Shown piece after piece: positions 33,823-44,559 of a DNA stretch of 64,000 nt. The notes beneath the pieces were generated by a model. It saw nothing but the letters and a program-made list of their open reading frames with translations, was not told the DNA's origin and ran no database searches. Made by a program: the position numbers and the translations under genes. The stretch is taken from the NCBI GenBank assembly GCA_964036045.1, contig OZ038379.1, positions 181,118,436 through 181,182,435 of the forward strand, written 5' to 3'. The stretch is from Eutreptiella sp. 'Long Island Sound 2002' (taxonomy: Eukaryota; Euglenozoa; Euglenophyceae; Eutreptiales; Eutreptiaceae). Position 1 is the first letter of the stretch. Each line of letters starts with the position of its first letter.

Positions 33823-34233
33823 TCGTCACTGAGGTAACTGTTTTCTGTGCCACCCGCTCCCAATACCCTTCCTCCCTGTGGGGGTCTTGATCTGCCGATC
33901 GGTGCATTTCAAGCACCGAAGACCGAAAGCAGGGCCGGTCCCATCGCCTCTGTGGGAGGTGAACCTGGCCTCCAACCTCGAGAGCACCGTGACACGTGTG
34001 TCCAGTGCGTTTCGAGTATGCGCCCTTCCCCTGAATAAAACGTGTTATAGGAAACGGGACTCTTGACAGGCCGTTTTGGGTACGCGCCCAAGTGTCGTGT
34101 ATGGATGCACGCCAGTCCAGGGTAGGATATTTCCGGTGCTGGCCGGGGATTCAGGTCACCTGGTGCAACCCCATCCTCAACAGGCCTTGGATATTTGGGT
34201 TTTTTGATGCACCCCAAGCATGTGCAAAGCAAG

Positions 34234-34302
34234 ATGCGCGGGAGTCGAACCAGCGTAGTATGCAGTAGGCATACTCTGCACAACCACTAGCCCATACTAC
34301 CG
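34234..34302 (-). repeat. tRNA-like sequence
   Basis: Minus strand: A box GGGCTAGTGGTT, then a 5-bp stem GTATG/CATAC around loop CCTACTG, then B box GGTTCGACTCC. Position 33 of the anticodon loop is C rather than U, and the acceptor stem does not pair. It is therefore more likely a tRNA-derived repeat than a working tRNA. Confidence 0.45.
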
Positions 34303-35745
34303 ATGTTACCGTTATTCCCGACCCCTTCGCCCCTGACCTGTCTAGGGGGGGGGGGGTGTACCATCGTCTCTTCCTGGATTCACATCCGTGCTGAAGTCCG
34401 AGTCTGAGGACCACCCCCGTGGCTTGTTGTCCTCCGAACCCGAACCCTGTACCCTTAAGCTGTTGACTGGTGCTGTGGCCACCCCCTCCTGGCAGTTGCA
34501 ACTGTCTTCCCCTGAGTCCGGGTCACTCATGGCTATCATGTACTGCTTGCCTTGGGGTGCGATCCATTCAGCCACAAACACAAAGCGAAGCACACAAAAA
34601 GTCAATTGAATTCAGCCAACTGCCGCAGGTGCCTGTGCAACGCAGGGCATTCAGAGTCACAGTCGAGTGCCTGCTGACAAGGCCCTCATTGTGTGCTGCT
34701 CGTGGGTGGGCATTGCACCAACAACCGCTGAAAACATCCAATTCAATGGCACAGAGTTGCCACCAAACATGACCTTTTGCAATGTCGGCGACAAACATTG
34801 CAAGCAGAAAAAGACGGCCAGGGACCATTGTCACGGAATTGCACCGAAAAAAAAAAGAAAAAAAAGAGGGGTCATGGTGCTTTGCGGATACTCAAATCAA
34901 AATCAGTGCCCAATTGAGAGTCATTTGAGCGGCAGCTTGTTTGACTGAGTCATAATCCGATGACGGTCGGCATCACACCCTGTCTCTCTCTCTCAGTACA
35001 CGGTTGACAAGGCATAGCTGGGCCATGGCATCGACGATGGCCGTCACCCAGCTGACAACCCACAGTACCATCGTCAGCAAGGCGCTGCCAAGTGCTACTG
35101 CTCTAGACAAGAGGGAGGGGTGGCAATACATCCCGAGGAATCTCGTGGCCCCCACACCCCATGACACATGTCAAGCGGTGGTGGGTGGGGGCCTGGGTCT
35201 GCAGCTCGGCACGCCGTCGACCCCACCACCCCGTGCCCCCTCCCCCTCGCGTCCCGCGGTCCCTGTGGAGACCCTCTTCGTGGGCGCTGTTTGGGGGCCG
35301 AGTGGTGCTGTGCAAACTTGTCCCCACGGCCTGGCAGTGCAGAGGCGACCAAGAGGATGCGGGACGTGCGCGGGCTGTGGGGAGGGCAGGGGGGGGGGGG
35401 CTGGCCTCCCGATGCACAGTGAGGACACTTCCAGGTGACACCAGGAGGGGAATGATTGAAGGGGGTTTTTTGTGAGGGCCAAGATTGGGGGGAATTTGGT
35501 ACTACTCCTCAGAAATGAAGGAAAACTTTGGTATAAGGTCCCTTGCTTTTGTTTCCTGGTGTTCGGTTACTATTATTTCCTGATGGGCTCTGGATGTTTG
35601 CTGATATTTCTTGGTGGATTCTGGATTGTCACTGCTATTTCCGGAGGTGACATCTCCATGTGCATTCATACTGCGTGTGGCAAGTAGAAAGCCTCCTCCC
35701 CTGCAGCCCGTGTCCGGTGGACGCATTGTGGAACATAGCCACAGG
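34303..35745. other. No firm gene; possible exon remnants
   Basis: A G run (34345-34356) and minus-strand frames at 34342-34605 and 34568-34834 with natural-looking composition (for example RFVFVAEWIAPQGKQYM) but no known domain. 35100-35450 is GC-rich with open frames on both strands, as expected from composition. Confidence 0.35.
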
Positions 35746-35893
35746 GGGGGGGGGGGCGTAGCAACGGGCCATACGCCGACTCCTTCCCACTTTCGGACCA
35801 CTTTCTGGGTGGTGGGTGGGTGGGGTGGGGGGAGGGGTGGGGGGGGGGGCTGGGTCTTGGGGGGAGGGGGGCCAGCCGGGAAGGGGGGGGGGT
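35746..35893. repeat. G-tract cluster (quadruplex-prone)
   Basis: Several G runs of 6 to 12 within 150 bp, including GGGTGGTGGGTGGGTGGGG. Strand-asymmetric; could form stable G-quadruplexes. Confidence 0.7.
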
Positions 35894-35993
35894 CCCGGAC
35901 CCCAACATATATGGCTTAAGATGACCGCCTCATCGTGCTGATCACTTTGAGGTATGTTCGTTGATGCAAAAAAATTTGAAACAGGGGGGGGGG

Positions 35994-36185
35994 GGATGGT
36001 AGATGGTGCTTTTGTTTAAAGGCATAGCACCCCCGAGTCAATTCCCAACCACTATTGCTATTGCAAAGGGGACAAAATCAGAAGTGGCTGGCCCCAAAAG
36101 TGGGCGCAATTGCTACATAACCCCTGCATCCTCGGGGGTCCCCAACAAAGGGGACAAAATCAGAAGTGACTACATAACCCCTCCC
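35994..36185. repeat. MULE-related remnant: tRNA-like module plus short satellite
   Basis: The module ATGGTAGATGGTGCTTTTGT ... GAGTCAATTCCC, as found near one end of MULE 1 and MULE 2, is followed directly by two shortened satellite units (GGGGACAAAATCAGAAGTG, TACATAACCCCT). In the full elements these parts are separated by the gene, so this is a deletion derivative. Terminal repeats were not found. Confidence 0.55.
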
Positions 36186-36283
36186 TTGGAAAAGTAGATT
36201 CATGATGAGGCATGGAAAAAAAAGGGAAAATACACATCCAGCTCCACACCACGCCCTGTCACCTCGTGGCTTGCTTCTACCAA

Positions 36284-36344
36284 CCCCTGGAATTGAACCC
36301 AGGACAGGTGCAGTGTCCCACCAACTAGGGTAGTAGCTATCTCT
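36284..36344 (-). repeat. tRNA-like sequence
   Basis: Minus strand: TAGTTGG in a D-arm-like context, a perfect 5-bp stem GGACA/TGTCC around loop CTGCACC (U33 present, would read as GCA anticodon), then B box GGGTTCAATTCC. The variable loop is missing and the acceptor stem does not pair, so probably tRNA-derived. Confidence 0.45.
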
Positions 36345-36875
36345 GGCACCTGGTGCTCAGAGATGGGATACTGATTTTGGGCTAATTGAAAAGTGCGAGT
36401 TTTTGTCCACTGTTGAATTCTCCTAAAAATTCCAAGTATATGGAGTATAGACAAATGGGGTGAAAACACATTTTCACCCTTTGCCACATCAAGCAAAAGT
36501 TGCTTACAGTGCCTTTGGCACCGATGGTCCGGCACTTTCCTCCCAATTTCCAGGGAGGGGGGGAGGAGTCGGCGTCAAGGACCCAGGCCCGGTGACCACC
36601 CTGTGAAAATAGCATCCGTAAAATTGAAGGAAATCTGTGGTAGGGGGGGGGGGGGGCTTCCAAATTTGTCCACATCCAATTCACATAAAATGTCTCCTCA
36701 TCTAAATTTTCCCTCTCCTGGTGTCCTGACGGGCCTTTCTGGGCTGTCTGGAGATGAGACGGTCCGAGCAGACTGCAGACATGTGCGCGGGTTGTCCAGG
36801 AAGGGCGAGCCGGCCTCCTTTTGACAATCAACGACCAGCCGGATGCGCTGTCCGTTGACCACAAAGAATCACGGG

Positions 36876-36947
36876 GTGCTCCCGCAGGTCAGTGGTATTC
36901 GGTGTCATTCACAGGCACGGGCTCCTGGGTTCGAATCCACGCGGAGG
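36876..36947 (+). repeat. tRNA-like sequence
   Basis: CAGTGGTATTC (A-box-like), stem GTGTC/GGCAC around loop ATTCACA (would read TCA), then GGGTTCGAATCC, a perfect B box. Acceptor pairing is absent; called tRNA-derived. Confidence 0.45.
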
Positions 36948-37008
36948 AGGTCCTGAGATGGGTCTTGTTTGGACCGGACCCGACCCCCCCCCCCCCCACC
37001 CGTGTGCG

Positions 37009-37066
37009 GTGTGTCTCAAGGGGTAAGCCATGCCGTGGAGTCGTGGGTTTGAGCCCGGTCACCGGC
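37009..37066 (+). repeat. tRNA-like sequence
   Basis: TCAAGGGGTAAGCC then GGGTTTGAGCCC (B-box-like) 130 bp after the previous one. Weaker match. Confidence 0.3.
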
Positions 37067-37310
37067 AACTTACCCTCCACCACCGGAGGGCACGACCGCA
37101 GGACCCCCTGTGGTACACTGCAGGGGAGGCAAGCACAAGGATTCGGCAGCGGCGTCTGTGCTGACCCCTGGCCTCAGGTGTCCTGCAGGTGACGACTAGG
37201 GACAGCAGGGGGTCCCAGGCCTTGACAAGCGCCCTACAGATGCCGGGCCGCGCAGCCGCCCCACCGCCATCACCACACCCCACGGGGGTCGGGGTCACGC
37301 AATCCGCCAA

Positions 37311-37656
37311 GAGGGAACGTTTGCCCGGCGTGCCGCGCATCCAAATCAATGTTCCGGCCATCTATCCCAATGCTTTACCCCCGTCATACCGAGCTTGGGG
37401 TGCCCTTTTGTCAATTGCAGAAGCACAACTCATTCATGCATGACTGAAAGAAGTGGTGGCGAGGGAGTGTAATGACAATATTAACCTCTCTTGGAATCAT
37501 TGCCTGCTCCCTTGGGCACTAAATTAAGTGCCCAAACCCCATTGTGCTGGGCTAGGGCAGAACATCCCATACAGACACATGCCCCCAAAACGGTTGGAGG
37601 TGGGACGGCGACCGTACAAACGTTGCCCGACGCGCCCGGCGCGCTAACGTTCCCTT
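37311..37656. mobile_element. 346-bp Harbinger-type MITE, copy 2
   Basis: Same element and same length as 869-1214, starting GAGGGAACGTTTGCCCGGCG and ending GCTAACGTTCCCTT. It is flanked by the 3-bp duplication CAA (37308-37310 and 37657-37659). Only scattered base changes separate the copies, suggesting fairly recent movement. Confidence 0.85.
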
Positions 37657-39079
37657 CAAGGCAGGGCCGTCCCCGCAGCACACCCGACCACAACCCCCTG
37701 TCCATCCCCGGCCTCACGCCCTCACGCCCCCAAAACCTTCGCCGCCAGCCCCCTGGCCCCCTGCCCAAGCCACTGCCACCACCCGCTTCATCCCTTCCGA
37801 CCACCGCATGCGGCACCGATCGTGTCCTAGGCCCACACCAGCGTGATGCGCCAGAGGGCACACCCGCATATTGAAGTCCCTGTTACAGTCATGTCGGAGG
37901 GTGTGGAGCGGGGCACGCGGCGGGAGGTCTCAGCTCGAGCCCTCCTCAGACAAGCTGCGACGGCGAAACTGGCCTGCGGACACGCCGACGTCCTGCCATG
38001 GTCTCAGGGCTGCAGGGGTCACCCCCCCCCCCCAAACCTCTCCAGGGGCTGAGCCTGCGAACCAGTAGCTCTCTGTCCCTTTCCCCATCAGCCACCCCCC
38101 CCCCCCCATCCCCAAATGGCATTCGTAACCGACAGGTACTGTTCCGGACCTCCCAGCGGCATCCCCAACCGCTCCCAATGCCCCGCTCCAGATCTTATCC
38201 CCAGACGAAGTCTGATACATCGCACTCAGTGGCCTCGCATCTTCTGCACGCACCCCCCCCCCCCATTTGTTCTCACGCCCTGTGCCCTCCCTATGCCTTC
38301 CTGGCTGCGCTTCTCCACTCCTGATCCCCTTTCTGCTTCATCGCCACCGCGTCGGGACAACTCCCGCGCCCTGTCTCCCCCCCTCCAACGCCAATGCAAC
38401 CTCGCCTTGCCCATCCCCATGGGCCTTTGAGCTTGGCCATGACCCCCCCCCCCCCAACAAAAAAACAAACGACCTCTGTCCACAAAAAACATACCGCACA
38501 CATCAGACACGGTACCGGTCACCGGGAATCCGCTCGGCCCGCGGTCCAATGCAACTCGGGGCATCAAATGGTCGGGAGGCCGAGCCGGACCTCCCCGCCG
38601 TAGACACGTCCGGCCATTGGTCTCCAGCGAGTTCATTGGCACAGTGTCCGGGCTTCTGCCAGGCGACTGTCCCGGTGCCTCCGCCTGTGTTCTCGTCGGT
38701 CAAAGGCACTGCAACTCCGGGGGGAGGGGGGCCCTGCGAGCCGGTGTGAAGTAGAGGTTGGGGGGGGGTGGGGGGGCTGGGGAACCGGCTCGAAGGGCCG
38801 GACCTGCTTGTTCCCCATCGGCATCGGTCCAGAACGGCCCTTTGGAGATGAAACAAAATGCGGAGGTGCTCTGGGGACCTTACACCAAATCTGGAGGCGG
38901 CCCGGGGCCCTTTAAGGAACCCCCCCCCCCCCCACAAACCGAACAACAGGTCACCGAAGGCATGCCCTGGCCCCCGGTTGTACCCCACGGCCATCCCCCA
39001 GCCCTTCCGGAACAGCCCCACGGCCTCCGGCCCATCCTACGGCCCCGGGAGAGCCCCGCGCAGCCCCGCCCCCCGGCCC
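37657..39079. other. No recognised gene; C-rich tracts
   Basis: C runs near 38030, 38096, 38255, 38445 and 38925 dominate. Pro/Arg-rich frames reflect composition. This is the region 3' of the SCI1-like gene. Confidence 0.4.
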
Positions 39080-39883
39080 TCAGTAGTACACCTTCTCCTT
39101 CCCCTTGTCGGCGTCCCTCTGGGCCCATCGCTTGCGCTGCTCAAACGGGTCCTCCTCCTGCCGCTCGCGCTCCCAGCGCTCCCGCTGCTCCCGCCGCTCC
39201 CGGTCCCGGGGATGCTCCTCCTCCCCCTCCCTCCGGCGCCGGAACTCCCGCGGCTGCTCGTAGAAGCTCTTCGCGTTCGTGTCCGTGTCCACGGAGTCCC
39301 GCGCGGTGGCCAGCTCCAGCGGGTCCAGCTTGTCCACGAAGCTCCACTTGTACGCCGTCCGCGTCGCCGGGTCCAGCTGCGTGCTCGAGATGCCGGAGTA
39401 GTACTTGCCCGGCAGCCTGCGGGTGTTCCACAGCTGCGCGAATCGGAAGAACAGCGCCTTGGCGCGGGAGTTGCTCAGCTCGTGCAGGTGCTTCCCTGTC
39501 TCCTCCGGACTGAACACCATCAACTCCGTGTTCTTGGCGAAGTAGTCCTCCATCGCCAGGTACGACGGCGGCTGCTGCTCTTTGGGGCCCTTCATCGTGG
39601 CGCATCGCAGCTCCAGTAACTCTTCGTTGCGCTCCAAATGCAGCTGCTCGTCCTTCGCTTGCTTCTTCTCCCGCTTGCGCTCCTCCTTCGCGATTTGCTT
39701 CTCCATGCGCTCCGCCTTGTCCTTCTTGTGCTTCTTCTCCTTCTTCTCCTTCTTCTCCTTCTTCTCCTTCTTCTCCTTCTTGTGCTTCTTGTGCTTCTTG
39801 TGTGCTACGTCCTTGTGCTTGGAGCGCTTGTGCTTCTTGGGCGACTCTTCATCGCTGGAGGGATGCTTGCGCTTCTTTCCCAT
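39080..39883 (-). CDS. SCI1-like lysine-rich nuclear protein, 267 aa
   Basis: Start MGKKRKHPSSDEE at 39881-39883 (complement); the frame runs uninterrupted to TGA at 39080. Residues 1-90 are a basic, repetitive KKHKKHKKEKKEKKEK region with nuclear localisation potential and coiled-coil character. Residues about 100-185 match the conserved core of plant style cell-cycle inhibitor 1 (SCI1)-like proteins: DYFAKNTELM, ELSNSRAKALFFRFAQLWN, LPGKYYSGI and a final YKWSF. The C-terminus is a charged Arg/Glu-rich tail. SCI1 in plants is a nuclear, cyclin-interacting inhibitor of proliferation; function here is by homology only. The frame is open for 61 more codons upstream, but the MGKKRK start is preferred because the upstream part is poorly conserved in composition. 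Confidence 0.6.
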   Translation of the reverse strand: MGKKRKHPSSDEESPKKHKRSKHKDVAHKKHKKHKKEKKEKKEKKEKKEKKHKKDKAERMEKQIAKEERKREKKQAKDEQLHLERNEELLELRCATMKGPKEQQPPSYLAMEDYFAKNTELMVFSPEETGKHLHELSNSRAKALFFRFAQLWNTRRLPGKYYSGISSTQLDPATRTAYKWSFVDKLDPLELATARDSVDTDTNAKSFYEQPREFRRRREGEEEHPRDRERREQRERWERERQEEDPFEQRKRWAQRDADKGKEKVYY

Positions 39884-39924
39884 GGTCACAGGAATAGCAT
39901 TCTGCACCGCCAAACGAAACACAG

Positions 39925-39952
39925 ACAGTCCAATGCCCAGAGGGGTGGCTAT
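39925..39952. repeat. 28-bp direct repeat, copy 1
   Basis: Exact 28-bp word (ACAGTCCAATGCCC..GGTGGCTAT) just upstream of the SCI1-like start codon; identical at 40335-40362. Confidence 0.9.
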
Positions 39953-40332
39953 TTTTTTTTTCCCCTCAGGCTCAACAAGTTCAAAGAGTGTAATGTGAGC
40001 TCTCAGGCAACCGCCTGGTTCAAGAAGTAGGGCATATAGTACAAACGAGGGCTCCACATTTGGCATGTGTTCCAGCTTTACCTGGGGAGCTGTCTCTGTT
40101 CACTACCTGCTTGGTCTACCCCTTGCATATGCACTATGCAGTGCCACGCCTAACGGCCTTATGTTGATGGTGAAGCTCACGTTGTCTCCTGTATTGCTGA
40201 GACCCATAGATTTATCTTGCCTTCCACGGTACTTCCTCCCTGCAAACTCCTGTTTTCGTTCACTGTGTGCTTTTTCCTCCTCTCTGTCGTGACATACTGT
40301 CCTCCTCTGTCCTACGCCGTTTGTGTATGCTG

Positions 40333-40625
40333 CTACAGTCCAATGCCCAGAGGGGTGGCTATGCCGCCATTGAAGCAGTGCTCGGACTGCTGCGGTTCCC
40401 TCCCTTTGCGGACACCGTGTTCAACCCTCGCCCCTGTGTTCCGGTGAGCCCCCGGAGGTGCTGAATTGAGAATGCGCCTCCAGTAGTTGGGACCTTGCTG
40501 TGTGTTTTGAAATGGTGTTGGTGCATTATCCAGGATCCACTGAATAGCTGTGGAGATGCCAAGCACTAGACCAAACATTGTCCCTAACCGCATTGTAGAC
40601 ACTGTCACAAACCCTGCCCCAAACC
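40333..40625 (-). CDS. Candidate last exon of an unidentified membrane protein
   Basis: On the minus strand, after an acceptor-like GTCCAG/GG at 40626, the frame reads a hydrophobic helix (FVTVSTMRLGTMFGLVLGIS), then NAPTPFQNTQQGPNYWRRIL, and ends with TAG at 40333. The natural composition and Gly/Ser-rich helix look like real protein, perhaps a small organelle membrane subunit, but no family was recognised and no 5' exon was found. Its C-terminus is coded by the 28-bp repeat (GIATPLGIGL). Confidence 0.3.
40335..40362. repeat. 28-bp direct repeat, copy 2
   Basis: Exact copy of 39925-39952, 410 bp away. May be a target-site-like duplication around an insertion or a shared regulatory word. Confidence 0.9.
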
Positions 40626-41189
40626 CTGGACTCCTCAAATGCAATCCCAAACCATGTGCCACAAAAGGGGGGGGGATGGAGTTGGTGCCTGGTCAATTTC
40701 GCGGTGGCAAATTTCGCTGTGGGAAAATTCACGGAGGCTGCCAGGAAAGGTGTGGGAAAATTTGCAGACACTCCCAGAAATGCTGTGGTGTGTAAGGCAT
40801 TGCAGATATGGTGGAGCGTAGCCACAGGTGCCGGGTGCATGCTGAAATGGGAAATTTCGTGGAAGCCCCGGGATTTTCTGTGGTAAACCTCGTGGCCAAT
40901 TTGAAAGACCAAATTTCCCACGCAGAATTTACTGCCCACGAAATTCCCCCTGTTCTGTTGTGGCGTGTTTTGCTGCTGCACTGCACCCCCCCCCCCCCCC
41001 CGGCTCACCAGGGGTGGCAAAAAGCGCGATGGCGGCCGCAACCCACATTTGGTCAGCGGGACTGATAGCAATACAAAAAACTCTCGGGGCTGCATATTGT
41101 TGCATAACAGACACCGAAAAAACAGACACTCACCAAGTGACAAGGGGGGGGGGGGGTCAGTTATAAAGGGCAAACCAAGACATGGTCAT

Positions 41190-41257
41190 GCTTCCAAAAA
41201 TTGCAGAAACAACACCTGCTGTCGTTCTAACAAGGGTGTTGTTCTCGCAAAGGGGGG
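41190..41257. repeat. End of GAGAACAACAC MITE family
   Basis: TTGCAGAAACAACACCTGCT..GTGTTGTTCTCGCAA: one end of the MITE best seen at 53097-53431. AACAACACC and GGTGTTGTT form an inverted pair. The other end was not found. Confidence 0.45.
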
Positions 41258-41940
41258 GGTAATTTTGGCATGGCCGCCGCCAAGACTTCAATTGCGTACA
41301 ACGAGGCCATTGTCCCATACGGCCATGTTTGGACCCTTGGCAATGGCACATATGCAATTCGATGCGTTGCACCAAAAAATTTGCAGCACAGTCATGCAAC
41401 ATGACTAAAAGGGCACAAGTGAGGAAAAGGCTATGGTGGGCAAGGAAGGACAGGAATGGTAAAGACAACAAAAGGAACAAAAGGGCAACGCCAGGGGCTA
41501 CGGTAAGGGGCAAGCTATTGCGAGAGGAACTGCATGCCATCCAAAAATTAGCAATGGATGATGCAAGGAGAAGAGGCCAACAGGCTCAGAGAGTCGGAAC
41601 CAAGGGGTGCAAGGCAATGTGAGGAGGCATATTTGTCTGAACCCGTATCCAAGAATTTGTCATCCTCAAGCAGCGCTGACTTATCGAGTGATGACCAGTG
41701 CGGTCCTTCAGGAGCTCATTTTTTCCCTTAAAGACTGCTTGAAGGGGGATGGGGTGGGGTGTGCATGATGGTGGTGTAGAGGTGAGGTGAGGAAGGGGGG
41801 TGGGTGAATGTGTCCACGAGGGGTGGGTGAGGGATGAAGGGTGTGGGGAAGGGGGGTGACAGTACTAGACTGCGTAGTACTTTGTTGTGTGACATTGTAT
41901 TGTACTTGAACTGTGCTGACACATGCTGCCTTGCACGAGA
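41258..41940. other. Short basic ORF, otherwise no gene
   Basis: A plus-strand frame 41329-41622 encodes a 97-aa Lys/Arg/Gln-rich peptide (TKRAQVRKRLWWARKDRN). It has no known domain and no partner, so I do not call it a gene. Confidence 0.3.
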
Positions 41941-42050
41941 TGTACTGCACTGCACTACGCTGCACTGCACTACAATGTACCGTATCGTACTGTACCGCAC
42001 TGCACTACACTGTACCGTACTGTACTGTACCGTACTGCACTGTACTGTAC
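41941..42050. repeat. Pentamer-based low-complexity repeat (TGTAC/TGCAC/CGTAC)
   Basis: About 110 bp of 5-bp-period sequence such as TGCACTGCACTAC and TGTACCGTACTGTAC. The words are close to self-complementary (GTAC, TGCA). A similar but different block lies at 51888-52040. Confidence 0.75.
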
Positions 42051-42650
42051 GAGGGAGAGTGTGAGAACGCTGCCATCACTTTCCCCTCTTGCTGGTCCAA
42101 CAGTAGGGCATATTGTGCGCACAACCTGAGCGACTTTGCTAGTCCAACCATCTCCCGCCCTCTCCATTGTGGTTAGGTTGGAAATGCGCAGCTTATTCCA
42201 CAGTGCAACGCGTGTGGTCCAATCTCCACAACAAACGGCAGATTTTGGAAAAAGCACAGTCAATTTTGCATATGATGCTATTCAAATGCCATTTGAAAGG
42301 CAGCATGCATGCATGATACATGCCCCAAAACCAGCTTCAGTGGAGAAGCTAAAACAAAGCAAAGCCCTGAGCAGGGGACACAACTCCATTTGTGAAATCA
42401 AGGCTCTGTGTGCTCTGGTGGTACGCAGGGTTCTAAGGCGTGAGCCTGAGCACCGTGATTAGTGTGCTCTGTGTGCTGTGCTGGATTTCTTGACATGCAC
42501 ACTGTGGGCAAGCTTTGTAGCATTACCACTGAGTGGTGCGTGCCTGTTCATTCGTCGGGCCAAGCAACTCCATTGTGTGTCCACTTGATTTAGCGCTCAG
42601 GTCAACCCTGGTCCTAGAGCCAGTTCTGTGTCCAAAACAAAACAAAAGGG
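42051..42650. other. No gene seen
   Basis: Unique-looking sequence. A 108-aa plus-strand frame (42136-42462) has no recognisable domain. Confidence 0.35.
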
Positions 42651-42834
42651 GGAATGAAATCAAAGTGGCCACAAGACCCCTGCCGTCATGGGCGCCCCAA
42701 TGTGGGTGAAGGGGCAACATAACCCCTGCTGTCTTGGGGACCCCCAAACAAGGGGAGGAAATCCAAGTGGCTGCGAAACCCGTACCATCTCGGCGCCCCC
42801 ACAACCGGGAGGTATCGAAGTGGCCGCATAGTGC
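42651..42834. repeat. Divergent short-unit relative of the 85-bp satellite
   Basis: About three units of 55-60 bp with AATCAAAGTGGCC, CCCCTGCCGTC and GGGGACCCCCAA. They have the order of the 85-bp unit but lack its GCCCACAAGTGGGC part. Possibly the older, shorter form. Confidence 0.55.
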
Positions 42835-43196
42835 TCTAAAAAGAGAAAAAGTTGGCCGTTTTCATTTTTGTTTTTTGCTGTAGGTTGGGTGCATTTTTTT
42901 TCTGGATGTACTTTCCCGTAAAAAAAAAGTGTAAATCGCCTGCTGTTTTTTTTTGGGGCGTAGGCCGCGCACCCACAGCATTTTCAATTTATTTTCCACA
43001 CGCGGCTTATGCGGAAAAAAAGTGCACGTGGCCTACAACAAAGAAGGAAAAAAACCCCCTCACATTTCTGATACTTGGGGAAAAATCCCCTCATCTAGGT
43101 GGACATATTGATTCGCGCACTACTCTTGGGGGCCTTGAGATAGCAAAGGGTGGGGAGAAATGAATATCTCTCTGGGACGGTAACATTCATGCCAAC
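42835..43196. other. T/A-run-rich sequence, no gene
   Basis: Three GTAGG..GCGC-type words between long T and A runs. No coding potential recognised. Confidence 0.35.
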
Positions 43197-43199
43197 ACG

Positions 43200-43971
43200 G
43201 GGGGAATGTTTGCCCGGCGCGCGCCCGGCGCGCTACTTTTAGACTATGTTCCCCCCGAAGAGCCCCCAAGCACAACCCTTGGAAACGCCCTTAGAATTAG
43301 GTGACCCAAACTGCCCCAGCTCAAGAAAGTTGCAAACTGGGGTACACAGTACCACTCTCGCTCCTTTAAGGGCGGTCTTGGTCAACACCTTAGCAAGTTG
43401 GGAGAATGGGGGGTTAGGATAGCACAACCGCATCGATCTTCAGTAGAAGCGATAGGCGTCATTGAGGTATCGCGAACAGTAGAGCTGCATCATAACATTG
43501 GTCCCACAAGTGTGGGTGTCAATACATTCAGTACAATAGTGCTCCTTACACTCATCCCAAACTACAACGGTGGAGCGTTCTGGCAACACAACACACACAC
43601 TTCTGCCTCATCCTCTGCCTCATCTTGCGTGCCACAACCGAGCAAACAGCTGCTCAATGCGTGCCCTATACCACCCGGGCACGTCATTGTAACATTGTTG
43701 GCGGGCTGTCAAAGTGCCATTCTTTCTTCCAATTAATGGCACAATGACATGAATCCGGCCCTTATAAGCACCATCATGGCCCCCAACTTTGAAATCAAAG
43801 AAATCACCTCGGGTACGAGAAGGTCCATACCCATCCCAAATCTGCTGATGTCCCGGGGGCCAAGGGGCGTATCCATATAATGTTGCCCAACATATCAACG
43901 GCAACAGTCCACCGGTAGGGCACGGGTCAAAAAAGATGCCCGGCGCGCGCCCGGCGCGCTAACGTTCCCCC
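43200..43971. mobile_element. Harbinger-type element related to the 346-bp MITEs
   Basis: Starts GGGGGAATGTTTGCCCGGCG and ends GCGCTAACGTTCCCCC, the same ends as the MITEs at 869 and 37311. It is flanked by the 3-bp duplication ACG (43197-43199 and 43972-43974). At 772 bp it is longer and carries transposase remains (43620-43904). The block GCCCGGCGCGCGCCCGGCGC stands near both ends in direct orientation. Confidence 0.75.
43620..43904 (-). pseudogene. PIF/Harbinger-like transposase fragment
   Basis: A 94-residue minus-strand frame. GDFFDFKVGGHDGAYKG, a PLIGRKNG loop and LTARQQCYNDVPGWYRAR with IEQLFARLWHAR resemble the C-terminal part of DDE_4 transposases, including the Asn and the Arg-x2-Glu (RARIEQLF) that holds the last catalytic Glu. 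The first Asp regions are missing. The upstream frame 43239-43433 has an NPPFSQLAKVL segment of unclear origin. Not functional as it stands. Confidence 0.5.
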
Positions 43972-43974
43972 ACG

Positions 43975-44559
43975 GAGCATTTTCAAGGGTCGGTGCCTTT
44001 GTTGCCTCATTTGTGCCCACTGAGTGTGCCCACTGGGGTTGCAAAGTGGGTGCAAGTTAGCCGGCGTACATCTGCCAGCCCAGCGAAAAGGCCTCGTACA
44101 TCCGGTTCACAGCAACTTGCATGCAACCACAAGGAACACCAGATTTTGACCACTGCTGAGGCCATTGCTTTTGCAACCCAGTTTTAGGATTGTAAAGAGC
44201 ACCCCAGCAAGGCTTCCGAGCATGAATTTCTGGATTGGGAAAAACTGAAGAAATATGTTCCTAGTCACAAGCAGGGGGATGTGTGCCACAAAGGGGTCCC
44301 AGCCCTTGTGGAGAGGGGCAACAATGAGAACGACTCGTATTCAGAATAACGAGTGATCCCTGGAGCATTGCCCCATCATGTGCGTCGTCCCGTGTACAGC
44401 TCCATGCTCAAAACTGTGACCACCTAACCCCCCCCCTCAACCCATACATTTCTGAAACGGCCTTTTCTCACAGATTTCGAAAAGCATACACATACCCCCC
44501 CCATACGGAACGAATTTTTGGTGCATTGGACCAAAACATGCGAAAACCCTGAAAAAATG
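43975..44559. other. No gene seen
   Basis: Unique-looking DNA with a short C run near 44430. Open frames have no domain. Confidence 0.35.

Noticed and set aside
34234-34302. A functional tRNA gene
   Set aside because: A and B boxes and an anticodon-like stem are present, but position 33 is C and the acceptor arm does not pair.
38758-39619. Two overlapping plus-strand frames of about 250 codons
   Set aside because: They run antisense to the SCI1-like gene and through a C run. Composition is Pro/Ala/Arg-rich without domains.
43239-43433. A separate gene with an NPPFSQL motif
   Set aside because: Only one short segment inside a Harbinger-type element. The motif recalls several unrelated families, and nothing adjoining supports any of them.
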